Assembly: GCF_003751625.1 (NCBI RefSeq)
Contig: NZ_RJUL01000004.1
Span: 124,001-188,000, forward strand
DNA length: 64,000 nucleotides
Direction of reading: 5' to 3'
Origin: Gallaecimonas pentaromativorans
Lineage (GTDB): Bacteria; Pseudomonadota; Gammaproteobacteria; Enterobacterales; Gallaecimonadaceae
Numbering within the stretch: position 1 is the stretch's first letter; the number at the start of each line of letters is the position of its first letter. The position numbers were made by a program, and so were the translations under genes. Positions 44,860 to 53,355 of the stretch are shown in pieces. Below the pieces are notes generated by a model, which worked only from the letters and a program-made list of their open reading frames with translations, had not been told where the DNA came from and did no database searches.

Positions 44860-44888
44860 GAAAAAAGCCAGCGCTGGGCCGGCTTTTG
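44860..44888 (-). terminator. terminator of the phytase-like lipoprotein gene
   Basis: Imperfect stem AAAAGCCGGC/GCTGGCTTTT followed by T residues on the minus strand. Confidence 0.7.
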
Positions 44889-44892
44889 GGGG

Positions 44893-46461
44893 TCACTCGA
44901 TACCTAAATCGAGGTCCTTGACGATATAAAGGGTGTTGGCGTCGATGCGCGATTTGGCGTCATCGAGGTATTTTTGCTCCAGCTCGCCATCGTCGGTAGA
45001 CCACACCGCGAAGTCGTCGTCGTTCAAGACGCCGATGCGGCTGTTGTTGATGATCCACAGCCCTTCCATTTTGTCGTGGGGGTAGCCAACTTCGGCCACC
45101 ATATCCACCACCATCTTCTTGGTTACCGGCACGATGCCGTCGTTGGCCAAGAGATCCCAGCCGGCGCTGCTGTCACCACCTGCCAAGTTGTCGTTTACCA
45201 CCTGCTCAAGGGTGCGCCCGTCGATGGTCAGGCCAACGCTTGGGTCTTGAACCATGTTGGTGGCAGTAGCCACTTTTTCGAGATCGGTGGCAGCGCTGAT
45301 ATCAATCTCGTAGACGCGCTTCATGGCGTTGGGGTTGGTGTTGTAGAAGGCGCCGTCGCGCTCAATTACCAAAAAGCGGGTCGCGCTCAGGGCCTTGATG
45401 GCGCAGTTGGCGTTTTGCAGCTTCTCCTGGCGGTACAGGTACTGGGAGATGGCGCCGGTTTCGAGGTTGACGGTCACGATACGGGTGAGATCGGTGCGGT
45501 TCTTGCCGGGGTTATCCAGGCTCGATTGCATGATCCCCACCAGGGTCTTTTGGTCCGGGGTGATGGTCAGGCCTTCCATACCGCGGTTGGCCCAGCGGTG
45601 GGCAAACTCACCGGGCAGGTTGAAGTTGTCACGGCTGTCGGCGGCAAAGGGGTTGATGCGGCCAATTTCTTTACCTGTGGCATCAAAATGCACCATGTGC
45701 GGGCCGTACTCGTCGCTCACCCAGAAAGTGCCGTCTTTCATGGCCACCAGGCCTTCGGAGTCCAGACCATAGTCGTCGGTCTTGGTGGGGTTGGTGGTGG
45801 CGTCATAAGGCTGGGTAGGGTCAACCAAAATGGGGTTGCCGTCGGCGTCGTAAGGAATTTCATTGGTGCCGCCAAGGGCGGCGCTGTTGGGCAGGCCGCT
45901 GATGGGGTTGCCGTCGCGGTCTTTGAGCAAAATGGTGCTTACCTGGCGCACTGAGCCGGTGGCCTGGATCTCAAACAGGCCGATGCGCGGGGTGTAATCC
46001 GGGGTTGGGAACTTCTTACCCGCGCCCAGGCTGCCGGTGTAGCTGGCGTTGGGGCCACGGTCGGTCAGGCCGTAAAAACGCATGGGATTGCTCGGATCGG
46101 CGTCCATATCGGAGCCGTAGCCGCCGTTGCGAATTTCCATGGTGGAGCCGGGAATGGCGGCGTTGGGGAGATCGTTGCGCATCACCGAGTAAGGCAGCTC
46201 AACACCGCTGGAGGAGAAGTTGTCAGGGTTACAGACATAGGACGTCTTGGCGATTTCACCGGCTTCAAGGGTGCCGTTGCCGTTGGCGTCGACGCCGCTG
46301 TCGATTTGCACGCCGCCCAGCCAGCATTGACTGTTACCGGTGGCAAGGTCGGTTTGGGTAACCAGACTATTCAGGCCATTGCTGCCGTTATCGCCATCGT
46401 CGTTACAACCGGTTAGCGCGACCAGGGTTGCCAGGGCAACCAGAGACAATTTCCTTTTCAT
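44893..46461 (-). CDS. esterase-like activity of phytase family lipoprotein
   Basis: 522-residue exported lipoprotein; the signal ends LVALTGC with the lipid Cys at residue 19, followed by an Asp/Asn-rich linker. The remainder matches the phytase-esterase-like beta-propeller family: MRFYGLTDRGPNA near residue 125, DSEGLVAMKDGTFWVSDEYGPHM near 225, NRGMEGLTITPDQKTLVG and a terminal MEGLWIINNSRIGVLNDDDFAV. Probably a periplasmic or surface phosphoesterase; the substrate is unproven. Confidence 0.87.
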   Translation of the reverse strand: MKRKLSLVALATLVALTGCNDDGDNGSNGLNSLVTQTDLATGNSQCWLGGVQIDSGVDANGNGTLEAGEIAKTSYVCNPDNFSSSGVELPYSVMRNDLPNAAIPGSTMEIRNGGYGSDMDADPSNPMRFYGLTDRGPNASYTGSLGAGKKFPTPDYTPRIGLFEIQATGSVRQVSTILLKDRDGNPISGLPNSAALGGTNEIPYDADGNPILVDPTQPYDATTNPTKTDDYGLDSEGLVAMKDGTFWVSDEYGPHMVHFDATGKEIGRINPFAADSRDNFNLPGEFAHRWANRGMEGLTITPDQKTLVGIMQSSLDNPGKNRTDLTRIVTVNLETGAISQYLYRQEKLQNANCAIKALSATRFLVIERDGAFYNTNPNAMKRVYEIDISAATDLEKVATATNMVQDPSVGLTIDGRTLEQVVNDNLAGGDSSAGWDLLANDGIVPVTKKMVVDMVAEVGYPHDKMEGLWIINNSRIGVLNDDDFAVWSTDDGELEQKYLDDAKSRIDANTLYIVKDLDLGIE

Positions 46462-46687
46462 GATTATTTTTTCCAGCAGGTTAACAGGACGCTGGAAGGC
46501 TAGAGGGTAATTACTGCATATTTATGAATTGGTTGTGACATATCTGTATAGGCCCGGTAGCAAATTGTCTCAGCCAAGGTGCTTGGTAGGCAGGCCTTGG
46601 TGCCAGGCCTTGCTTCGGGTAACAGCCGCTGCCACCACTGATGGGGCGTGATATCATGAATCATTATTTCTTCTTTCTAAGTCTTTG

Positions 46688-48670
46688 ATGCTCAAGAACC
46701 TGCTTTTAGAAGCGACTCAGCTTCGGCCACGGTTTTCCTTGCAAGCCCTGCCCTTTGGCTCCGCCTTCCTGCTGGGGCAGGAAAACGGCGTGGCAGAACT
46801 GGCCCAGGCCGCTGCCGACCACAGCCCCCTCGGCCACGTTTACATGAGCGCGCCGTCTTACCTCGACACCATCGCCATTTTCAAAGCCGCTATCGCTGGC
46901 CAGCCCAAGGCGCAGCGCCTGGGTAAACTGTGGGACTGGTGCTACGCCGAGAACCTCTTTGAGCCGCGCCGCCCTTATTGTTTGAAACTCAAAGCCGGCA
47001 GTGGTGATGACTTTTGCAATGCCGTCACCGAATTGCTGGACGCTGCCATTGGCGGCAAAGATACCGAGGCCCTGCTGGCTGCCATTATCCAGAGCCAGCC
47101 CCAGGAGCGAAGGCTTGGCGCCTACCTGCCCACCTTGCTGGCCCAGGTTGCCAAAGGCGAAGGCTTCGCCCACCCGGTGCTGCTCAATTTGCTTGTCAAT
47201 CAAAAGCCCGATGAAGTGCCTATCGTCCACAACCGGGACCTGTCCGAAGTGGGGCTTTTTGGCGAGATCACCTTCGAGACACAAGACGGTACGGTACTGG
47301 TTAACCAGCACCTGCTGCGCCCGGGCGATTTGCATAAAGCCAACGGCGGTTACCTTTTGGTTTCAGCCACAGAGCTGGTTGAGCAGCCAGAGCTTTGGAC
47401 CCGCCTTAAAGAAGCGCTTTTTTCCCAGCGAATTCATTGGAGCCAGTATCGCGGCCAGCTCCAGGGTAATCCGCTCTTTATGCCAGACCCGATGCCGCTG
47501 GATGTCAAACTGGTACTGTTCGGCGACCGGGGTGATCACCTGGATCTGTTGAGCCTCGACAGAGACCTGGCGCCACTCTTTCCCTACTTTGTGGAATGGC
47601 AGCCTTTTGTGGCATCGAGCCTTGCCAGCGAACTGGCGGCGCACCTGGGCTTTGAGGCCCAGAAAAAAGGGCTAAAACTCCCCTCCCCTGGTGCTTTGCA
47701 GGCCCTTATTGCCCACGGCTGCCGCCTCTTTGAAGATCAGCACCGTATTGCCCTTTGCCATCACCGCTATAACGAGCTGCTCAGTCGCGCCAACTTCTTT
47801 GCCAAAGGCGAGATGATTGAAGCGCAAGATATTGAAGCGGCCATCAAGGCCCGGGATAACGCCCAGTCGCTGTCTAAAAACATGAGCCGCGACGCCATGG
47901 CCAAGGGGCAAATTCTTATCGACACCCAGGGGCGTTGCATCGGCCAGGTGAACGGTTTGACGGTGCTGGACATGGGCAGCGTGGAGTTCGGAGAACCGTC
48001 ACGGATCACTGCTACAGTGCATTACGGTGATGGCGACATCATCGACATTGAACGTAAAGCCGAGCTGGCGGGGAATATTCACGCCAAAGGGGTCATGATT
48101 TTAACCGCCTTCCTGGCTGCCCGTTTTGCTCAGGAAAGCCCGCTGCATCTGTCTGCCTCTTTGGTGTTTGAGCAGTCCTACCACGAGGTAGACGGCGACT
48201 CGGCCAGTGCCGGCGAATTGGTCTGTTTGCTGTCGGCGCTGGCGGAAGTGCCGGTGCGCCAGGACATTGCCATTACCGGCGCCATCGACCAGTTCGGTAA
48301 CGTGCAGGCCATAGGCGGCGTCAATGCCAAGGTGGAAGGCTTCTTTGACGTTTGCCAAAGCCGCGGCCTAACCGGCAGCCAAGGGGTGATTTTGCCCAAG
48401 GCCAACCTTGAGCAATTAAACCTCAACGACGAGGTCTGCCAGGCGGTGGCTAAGGGTGAGTTTCACCTCTGGTGCGTCAGCCATGTCGATGAAGCCATCG
48501 CCTTGATGATGGAAACCGATGCAGGCCAGATGGACGATGAAGGCCAGTATCCTAAAGACTCGGTGTACGGCCGTATTCATCTTCGCCAAGCAGCACTGAT
48601 GGAGCTGGAAGAGCCTATATCTACGGTCGGTAAACGCTTTTTGAGCTGGCTGGGGCTCGGTAGGCACTGA
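46688..48670 (+). CDS. Lon-like protease (LonB/YcbZ family)
   Basis: 660-residue ATP-dependent-type protease related to E. coli YcbZ. The AAA-like N-terminal region is degenerate: [17 protein letters not shown] retains the LonB sensor-like pattern, but no classical Walker A is visible. The C-terminal Lon protease domain has the Ser-Lys dyad, Ser505 in DGDSASAGE and Lys548 in NAKVEGFF. The ATG at 46688 is preferred to the TTG one codon earlier. It sits just before fabA, as in E. coli. Its substrates are unknown. Confidence 0.92.
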   Translation: MLKNLLLEATQLRPRFSLQALPFGSAFLLGQENGVAELAQAAADHSPLGHVYMSAPSYLDTIAIFKAAIAGQPKAQRLGKLWDWCYAENLFEPRRPYCLKLKAGSGDDFCNAVTELLDAAIGGKDTEALLAAIIQSQPQERRLGAYLPTLLAQVAKGEGFAHPVLLNLLVNQKPDEVPIVHNRDLSEVGLFGEITFETQDGTVLVNQHLLRPGDLHKANGGYLLVSATELVEQPELWTRLKEALFSQRIHWSQYRGQLQGNPLFMPDPMPLDVKLVLFGDRGDHLDLLSLDRDLAPLFPYFVEWQPFVASSLASELAAHLGFEAQKKGLKLPSPGALQALIAHGCRLFEDQHRIALCHHRYNELLSRANFFAKGEMIEAQDIEAAIKARDNAQSLSKNMSRDAMAKGQILIDTQGRCIGQVNGLTVLDMGSVEFGEPSRITATVHYGDGDIIDIERKAELAGNIHAKGVMILTAFLAARFAQESPLHLSASLVFEQSYHEVDGDSASAGELVCLLSALAEVPVRQDIAITGAIDQFGNVQAIGGVNAKVEGFFDVCQSRGLTGSQGVILPKANLEQLNLNDEVCQAVAKGEFHLWCVSHVDEAIALMMETDAGQMDDEGQYPKDSVYGRIHLRQAALMELEEPISTVGKRFLSWLGLGRH

Positions 48671-48696
48671 ATCTGTTGGCTGGTCTGCGTTGTTTG

Positions 48697-48712
48697 GCGT
48701 ACAGTTGTTCGC
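48697..48712. promoter_or_regulatory. FabR-like operator upstream of fabA
   Basis: GCGTACA, GT and TGTTCGC form a near-perfect inverted repeat (one mismatch) 37 bases before the fabA start. It resembles the palindrome bound by FabR at fabA and fabB in enteric bacteria. Assignment is by resemblance only. Confidence 0.5.
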
Positions 48713-48749
48713 TAATCTTTCGCCCGTTCGTGAATTAAAGGATATCTTT

Positions 48750-49268
48750 GTGCTGACAGACAAACACAGTTTCAGTCGTGAAGAGTTGCTGGCCTGCTCC
48801 AGGGGCGAACTCTTTGGTCCCGGTAACAGCCAGCTGCCTGCACCCAACATGCTGATGATGGACAGAGTGAGCCATATTCACCTTGAAGGCGGCGAATTCG
48901 GTAAAGGCCAAGTGATTGCCGAGCTGGATATCAACCCTGATCTGTGGTTCTTCCAATGCCATTTTCCGGGTGACCCTGTGATGCCGGGCTGCCTTGGCCT
49001 TGACGCCATGTGGCAACTGGTAGGCTTTTTCCTCGGTTGGCAAGGCGGCCCCGGTAAAGGCCGGGCCCTGGGCGTAGGTGAAGTGAAATTCACCGGCCAG
49101 ATCCTGCCTACCGCCAAGAAAGTCACTTACCGCATCAACATCAAACGCCTTATCAACCGCACCTTGGTGATGGGCATTGCCGATGGCGAAGTGGAAGTGG
49201 ACGGCCGGGTGATCTACACCGCTAAAGATCTGAAAGTGGGCCTGTTTAAAGACACCTCCAGCTTCTAA
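48750..49268 (+). CDS. fabA: 3-hydroxydecanoyl-ACP dehydratase/isomerase
   Basis: Introduces the cis double bond of unsaturated fatty acids. From the GTG at 48750 (ribosome site AAAGGA) the protein is 172 residues, identical in length to E. coli FabA. It starts [23 protein letters not shown]. Catalytic His71 is in [10 protein letters not shown] and the active-site Asp in [16 protein letters not shown]. The upstream in-frame extension to 48690 covers the FabR-like site and is rejected. Confidence 0.97.
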   Translation: MLTDKHSFSREELLACSRGELFGPGNSQLPAPNMLMMDRVSHIHLEGGEFGKGQVIAELDINPDLWFFQCHFPGDPVMPGCLGLDAMWQLVGFFLGWQGGPGKGRALGVGEVKFTGQILPTAKKVTYRINIKRLINRTLVMGIADGEVEVDGRVIYTAKDLKVGLFKDTSSF

Positions 49269-49271
49269 AAC

Positions 49272-49302
49272 AAAAGAGCCCCGCGATTGCGGGGCTTTTC
49301 TT
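49272..49302. terminator. terminator between fabA and rmf
   Basis: GCCCCGC, GATT and GCGGGGC are flanked by AAAA and TTTT; it can serve both converging genes. Confidence 0.85.
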
Positions 49303-49316
49303 GCCATCGATTTGCG

Positions 49317-49496
49317 CTATTTCAGATCTACACCATTGATGACCCTGTCTTCGACGGCTGTGCGCCATCCTGAATACCAGTGACTTCGAGCATCCACATT
49401 CTGGTAAGGGCAAGCTTCTCTTGGCTTACCACCGATCCCGGCCTGATAGCCGCGAGATTGAGCCCTTTCAAGACGGTCACGTTTTTGTCTTCTCAT
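49317..49496 (-). CDS. rmf: ribosome modulation factor
   Basis: Stationary-phase factor that dimerises 70S ribosomes into inactive 100S particles. The 59-residue protein, found by translating the fabA downstream gap, begins MRRQKRDRLERAQSRGYQAG and contains ACPYQNVDARSHWYSGWRTAVEDR, closely matching E. coli Rmf. AAGG precedes the ATG at 49494-49496. The convergent fabA-rmf arrangement is the same as in E. coli. The leader upstream is about 165 bases long. Confidence 0.96.
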   Translation of the reverse strand: MRRQKRDRLERAQSRGYQAGIGGKPREACPYQNVDARSHWYSGWRTAVEDRVINGVDLK

Positions 49497-49662
49497 CCTT
49501 TACATCCTCTTCCTAATGAAGCTGAAGGTACGGAAACGCACAGCCGATGATGCTGTACCTTTAACTAATTAGAGAAAACGGCGGGGATGATCAAATCGGG
49601 ATCTGAGAGCATAGCACTTGACATCACCCAAGCACTTGACTTCCCTTTTAATTTTTTATGAC

Positions 49663-49691
49663 AAAAAAAACCGCTCAGAGAGCGGTTTTTC
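49663..49691. terminator. terminator between the DUF3466 gene and rmf
   Basis: AAAACCGCTC, AGA and GAGCGGTTTTT. It lies eight bases after the DUF3466 stop on the minus strand. Confidence 0.9.
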
Positions 49692-49698
49692 ATCGTCT

Positions 49699-51360
49699 TT
49701 AGTGTTTGCGTCGGCGTAGCCCCAGCAACCCCAGGACCCCAAGGCCGAAGATGCCAAAGCTACCGCCGCCGGAACGACTGTAGTTTTCATCGGCTTCGGT
49801 TGTACAGCTTGTCGCCGTTTCATCTGATGGTTCCAGCAGTACCGGGCGCAGTACATATTGGACATTACCGTCATCATCCAATACTTGATTACCGGAACTA
49901 TCACGTAATGTGGTGACGGCTGTGGCGGCAATCTGGCCTGAATCGTTGATTTTTTGCGCACCTTCCAGCACCCAGTCTTCTCGTGCGGCACAGGTATCAC
50001 CGTTATAAACCTGGGTTAAGGTGCTACTGTCAAACTCCAGACGTGTATTGATATCGGCAAAAATGTCGTTGTCAGCATCATAAACAAAAGCATGCTGACG
50101 GCGAGCACTTGAAGGGGGAAGTTGCTCATAATCGGCGGCACCGACCACCAAGTCGCTGTTATTCACACTATATGCGATAGAATTTGCACTGCCATAGAAG
50201 GTTGAAGGGTAGCTAATGGTGTCGGTGTTGTAGTTATAGACAAAGAAGCGATAGGTACTGTAGCTGGCAGGATAGCTGGTTTGACCGACCACCAGATTGT
50301 TATTGTTGATACCGTAGGCAATGGAAGAGCTGATGTCGCTGTTTGTTTTGGTAATAGCTTTGATGGGCTTACCGGTACTGACATCAAAAATGGTTGCCAC
50401 TTGGCGGTTGATGTCACCGTCTAAATAGGTGGACTGACCGGCCACGATGCCATTGTCATTGATGGCATAACCGTAGGAGTTATATACCGCCGGATTATCG
50501 TCATCGCCGGTTCGTTCACCTAAAATTCCCAAGGATATCGGGTCTCCTGGCATACCATTAGTTAGTGGCCATACTGTCGCCCTATATTGATAGCCACTAT
50601 TTCTCATGCACACAAGGATCGGCAGGACCTCATCGCTTTCACTGCAGTTATCCAAGGCCGTACTGCTGCCAGTAGAGAACTTGGAGGAACTATAACCAAC
50701 GATATAACTGCTGGAGGCACCCTCGGCAAAGGATACTCCCCCTAACTTTTCCTCTGCGGTAATGACAACTGTATCGCCTCGGCTAATTTCGGGGTAGGTA
50801 AAGAGTGGATAGAGTGGATAAGCGGTTCCATCTTTATTTTCGACAAAAGCACGATTGTCAAAGTCTCGCTGGTAGGCAGACTGGTTGTCGCCATTACTGT
50901 CTGTATAAGTGGTTAAACTCCAAGGACCCGAGTTGTAACCATAAAAACTATCATCTATCCCGCCGGTGACGAATGTACTTACAGTGAGTTGGTCATCAGC
51001 ACTACTAAGCCCATTCAACAAGGAAACCGCTGGAGAAGCGATAAAGCCATTACTGGTTGATAAGGTGCGAAAGCTCCCTGACGTTGCATCAAGTGTGTCT
51101 TCAACCAATGCAGTTACAGTTTCATCATCAAAGACCCCGAATAAGTCGGAGTAAATCTCATTAACTGAGTCAGTTTCCTTTAGGCGTGATGTTAAGACAC
51201 CTGTTATGGTCCCATCATTGGTTAAGCCGAGAGCGGTCAATTGGTAAGGTTCACTAACCTGCGTATCCACCGGCACCAGCTTGTAACTGGTGGGAATGGC
51301 GGCAATGGCCTGGTTGGTGGCCAATGCCACCATTGAGAGGGTAAAGAGACTTTTTTTCAT
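49699..51360 (-). CDS. DUF3466 family exported protein with GlyGly-CTERM anchor
   Basis: 553 residues. Signal peptide MKKSLFTLSMVALATNQAIA, then a long Ser/Tyr/Asp-rich region with repeats of the form NSYGYAINDNGIVAGQS, AYGINNNNLVVGQT and AYSVNNSDLVVGAA (beta-propeller-like HAF repeats). It ends in a GlyGly-CTERM signal (SGGGSFGIFGLGVLGLLGLRRRKH), expected to be processed by a rhombosortase during type II secretion. The start follows AGGA, only 24 bases after the uup stop, so it is probably co-transcribed with uup. Function unknown. Confidence 0.88.
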   Translation of the reverse strand: MKKSLFTLSMVALATNQAIAAIPTSYKLVPVDTQVSEPYQLTALGLTNDGTITGVLTSRLKETDSVNEIYSDLFGVFDDETVTALVEDTLDATSGSFRTLSTSNGFIASPAVSLLNGLSSADDQLTVSTFVTGGIDDSFYGYNSGPWSLTTYTDSNGDNQSAYQRDFDNRAFVENKDGTAYPLYPLFTYPEISRGDTVVITAEEKLGGVSFAEGASSSYIVGYSSSKFSTGSSTALDNCSESDEVLPILVCMRNSGYQYRATVWPLTNGMPGDPISLGILGERTGDDDNPAVYNSYGYAINDNGIVAGQSTYLDGDINRQVATIFDVSTGKPIKAITKTNSDISSSIAYGINNNNLVVGQTSYPASYSTYRFFVYNYNTDTISYPSTFYGSANSIAYSVNNSDLVVGAADYEQLPPSSARRQHAFVYDADNDIFADINTRLEFDSSTLTQVYNGDTCAAREDWVLEGAQKINDSGQIAATAVTTLRDSSGNQVLDDDGNVQYVLRPVLLEPSDETATSCTTEADENYSRSGGGSFGIFGLGVLGLLGLRRRKH

Positions 51361-51384
51361 GAATTCGGTATTCCTGCACACAGC

Positions 51385-53286
51385 TTATTGTTGGGCGTCC
51401 AATGCTTCCCACCGGGCAAAGGCCTCTTCCAGGGCTTGCTCCAGTTCGGCCAGCTTGTCCAGCATTGGCTGGGTTTCGCTGACGGGGCGTGTAAAAAAGT
51501 CCGCCTCGTTGATTTGATTCTGCACTTCGACCATCTGGGTCTCGAGTTGTTCAATCAGACCCGGCAGACTTTCCAGCTCGCGCTTGTCTTTGTACGACAT
51601 TTTGGCATTGTTGAGCGGTTTTTCGGTGTCTTTTTTCGGCTTAGCGTCAGCTTTGACGGTTTTTGCCTCATTTACTACAGCCTGCATTCTGGTGCGCGCC
51701 GCGGCGGCATCGACGTAGCCGCCGGCGTGCACCTCAAGATTGCCGTTACCGGCAAACCACAGCACGCTGGTTACGCTTTGGTCGATAAAGGCCCGGTCGT
51801 GGCTGACCAGCAGCAGCGTGCCTTGATATTCGGCAAGCATTTCTTCAAGTAATTCAAGGGTTTCAATATCCAGATCGTTGGTCGGTTCGTCAAGGATAAG
51901 AAGGTTTGACGGCCGGGCAAAGAGCTTGGCCAGCAGCAGGCGGTTGCGCTCACCACCGGAGAGCGCCTTAACCGGCACCCTGGCCCTTGCCGGGGTAAAC
52001 AAAAAGTCTTGCAGGTAACCCAATACGTGGCGACTTTTACTGCCAAGGGTCACTTCCTGCTTGCCGTCTGCCACCTGCTCAGCGGCAGAAAGCTCAGGGT
52101 TGAGCACGGCGCGGTGTTGGTCAAAATAGGCGATTTCCAGGTTGGTGCCCTGGCGTACCGTACCGCTGTCGGGGGCCAGTTGGCCGGTCAGCAGTTTGAT
52201 AAGGGTGGTTTTACCGCAGCCGTTAGGGCCAACCAGCGCCAGGCGGTCGCCGCGCTGCACCACCAAATCCAGGTGCTTAACTATGGGTTTGCCTTGATAG
52301 CTGTAGCTCATGTCTTCGACATCAAACACCAGCTTTCCTGAGCGGTCCGCTTCTTCCACCTGACCCCGCACTTTGCCAATGACATTGCGGCGTTCGGAGT
52401 GGGTTTGGCGAAGCGCCTTAAGCGCCCTCACCCGCCCTTCGTTGCGGGTGCGGCGAGCCTTGACGCCCTGGCGGATCCAGACTTCTTCCTGGGCCAGCTT
52501 CTTATCAAACAGCGCGTTTTGCTCGGCTTCCACCCGCAAGTCTTCGGCTTTGGCATCAAGGTAAGCATCGTAACCCAGGTCATAGCGGGTCAACTGGCCA
52601 CGGTCCAAGTCCAAAATGCCGGTGGCCACCTGGCGGATAAACTGCCGGTCGTGGCTGATAAACAAAATGGCGCCGTTGTAGGACTTACAAAATTGCTCCA
52701 GCCACTGGATAGACTCGATATCCAGGTGGTTGGTGGGTTCGTCCAGTAGTAACACTGCCGGGTCGCCAGCCAGGGCTTGGGCCAGGGAGACTCGGCGCAG
52801 CCAACCGCCTGATAAAGCATTGAGCTTCTCTTCGCCGCTAAGCCCCGCCAGTTGCAGGGCGCGCTGAATCTGGCTGTCCAGTTGCCAGCCGTCGCAGGCA
52901 TCCAGTTGGCTTTGCAAGGATGCCAGCTTGTTGAGGGTCTTCTCGTCGCTGTGCTCGGTAAGGCTTGCCGAGAGTTCATGGTAAGCCAGCACCAGTTCCC
53001 CGACTTCGGCCAGGCCTTGGGCCACAAAGGCATAACTGGTGATGTCGTCGCGCGGCGGTGGATCTTGAGACAACCGCGCCACGCCACCGTCATGGTGGAA
53101 CTGCAAGGTGCCGTCATCGAGGGTCATATCGCCGCTGATGATTTTCATCAGGGTCGATTTGCCGGTGCCGTTGCGGCCCACCAGGCACAGGCGCTCGCCT
53201 TCTTGCAGGCTAAAGCCGGTGTTGGCCAGTAAGGGCGCATCAGAAAAGGACAGGTAAGCGTTGGTAAGGGTCAGGACTGCGGCCAT
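51385..53286 (-). CDS. uup: ABC-F ATPase Uup
   Basis: Soluble ABC-F protein with two ATP-binding domains (GRNGTGKST and LSGGWLRRVSLAQAL; GPNGCGKTT and LSGGERNRLLLAKL) and a C-terminal coiled coil (residues ~555-633), as in E. coli Uup. It is thought to act on ribosomes or on branched DNA intermediates. 633 residues, close to E. coli (635). It follows rlmL, as in enteric bacteria. Confidence 0.95.
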   Translation of the reverse strand: MAAVLTLTNAYLSFSDAPLLANTGFSLQEGERLCLVGRNGTGKSTLMKIISGDMTLDDGTLQFHHDGGVARLSQDPPPRDDITSYAFVAQGLAEVGELVLAYHELSASLTEHSDEKTLNKLASLQSQLDACDGWQLDSQIQRALQLAGLSGEEKLNALSGGWLRRVSLAQALAGDPAVLLLDEPTNHLDIESIQWLEQFCKSYNGAILFISHDRQFIRQVATGILDLDRGQLTRYDLGYDAYLDAKAEDLRVEAEQNALFDKKLAQEEVWIRQGVKARRTRNEGRVRALKALRQTHSERRNVIGKVRGQVEEADRSGKLVFDVEDMSYSYQGKPIVKHLDLVVQRGDRLALVGPNGCGKTTLIKLLTGQLAPDSGTVRQGTNLEIAYFDQHRAVLNPELSAAEQVADGKQEVTLGSKSRHVLGYLQDFLFTPARARVPVKALSGGERNRLLLAKLFARPSNLLILDEPTNDLDIETLELLEEMLAEYQGTLLLVSHDRAFIDQSVTSVLWFAGNGNLEVHAGGYVDAAAARTRMQAVVNEAKTVKADAKPKKDTEKPLNNAKMSYKDKRELESLPGLIEQLETQMVEVQNQINEADFFTRPVSETQPMLDKLAELEQALEEAFARWEALDAQQ

Positions 53287-53312
53287 GGTAGAAGGCTTCT
53301 GTTATTCCGGTT

Positions 53313-53338
53313 TAAAGGGCAGCCGGAGCTGCCCTTGG
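53313..53338 (-). terminator. hairpin between rlmL and uup
   Basis: AAGGGCAGC, CGGA and GCTGCCCTT. The T run on the minus strand is weak (TTTAAA), so read-through into uup is likely. Confidence 0.5.
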
Positions 53339-53355
53339 GATTAAGGGCTAGAGTG

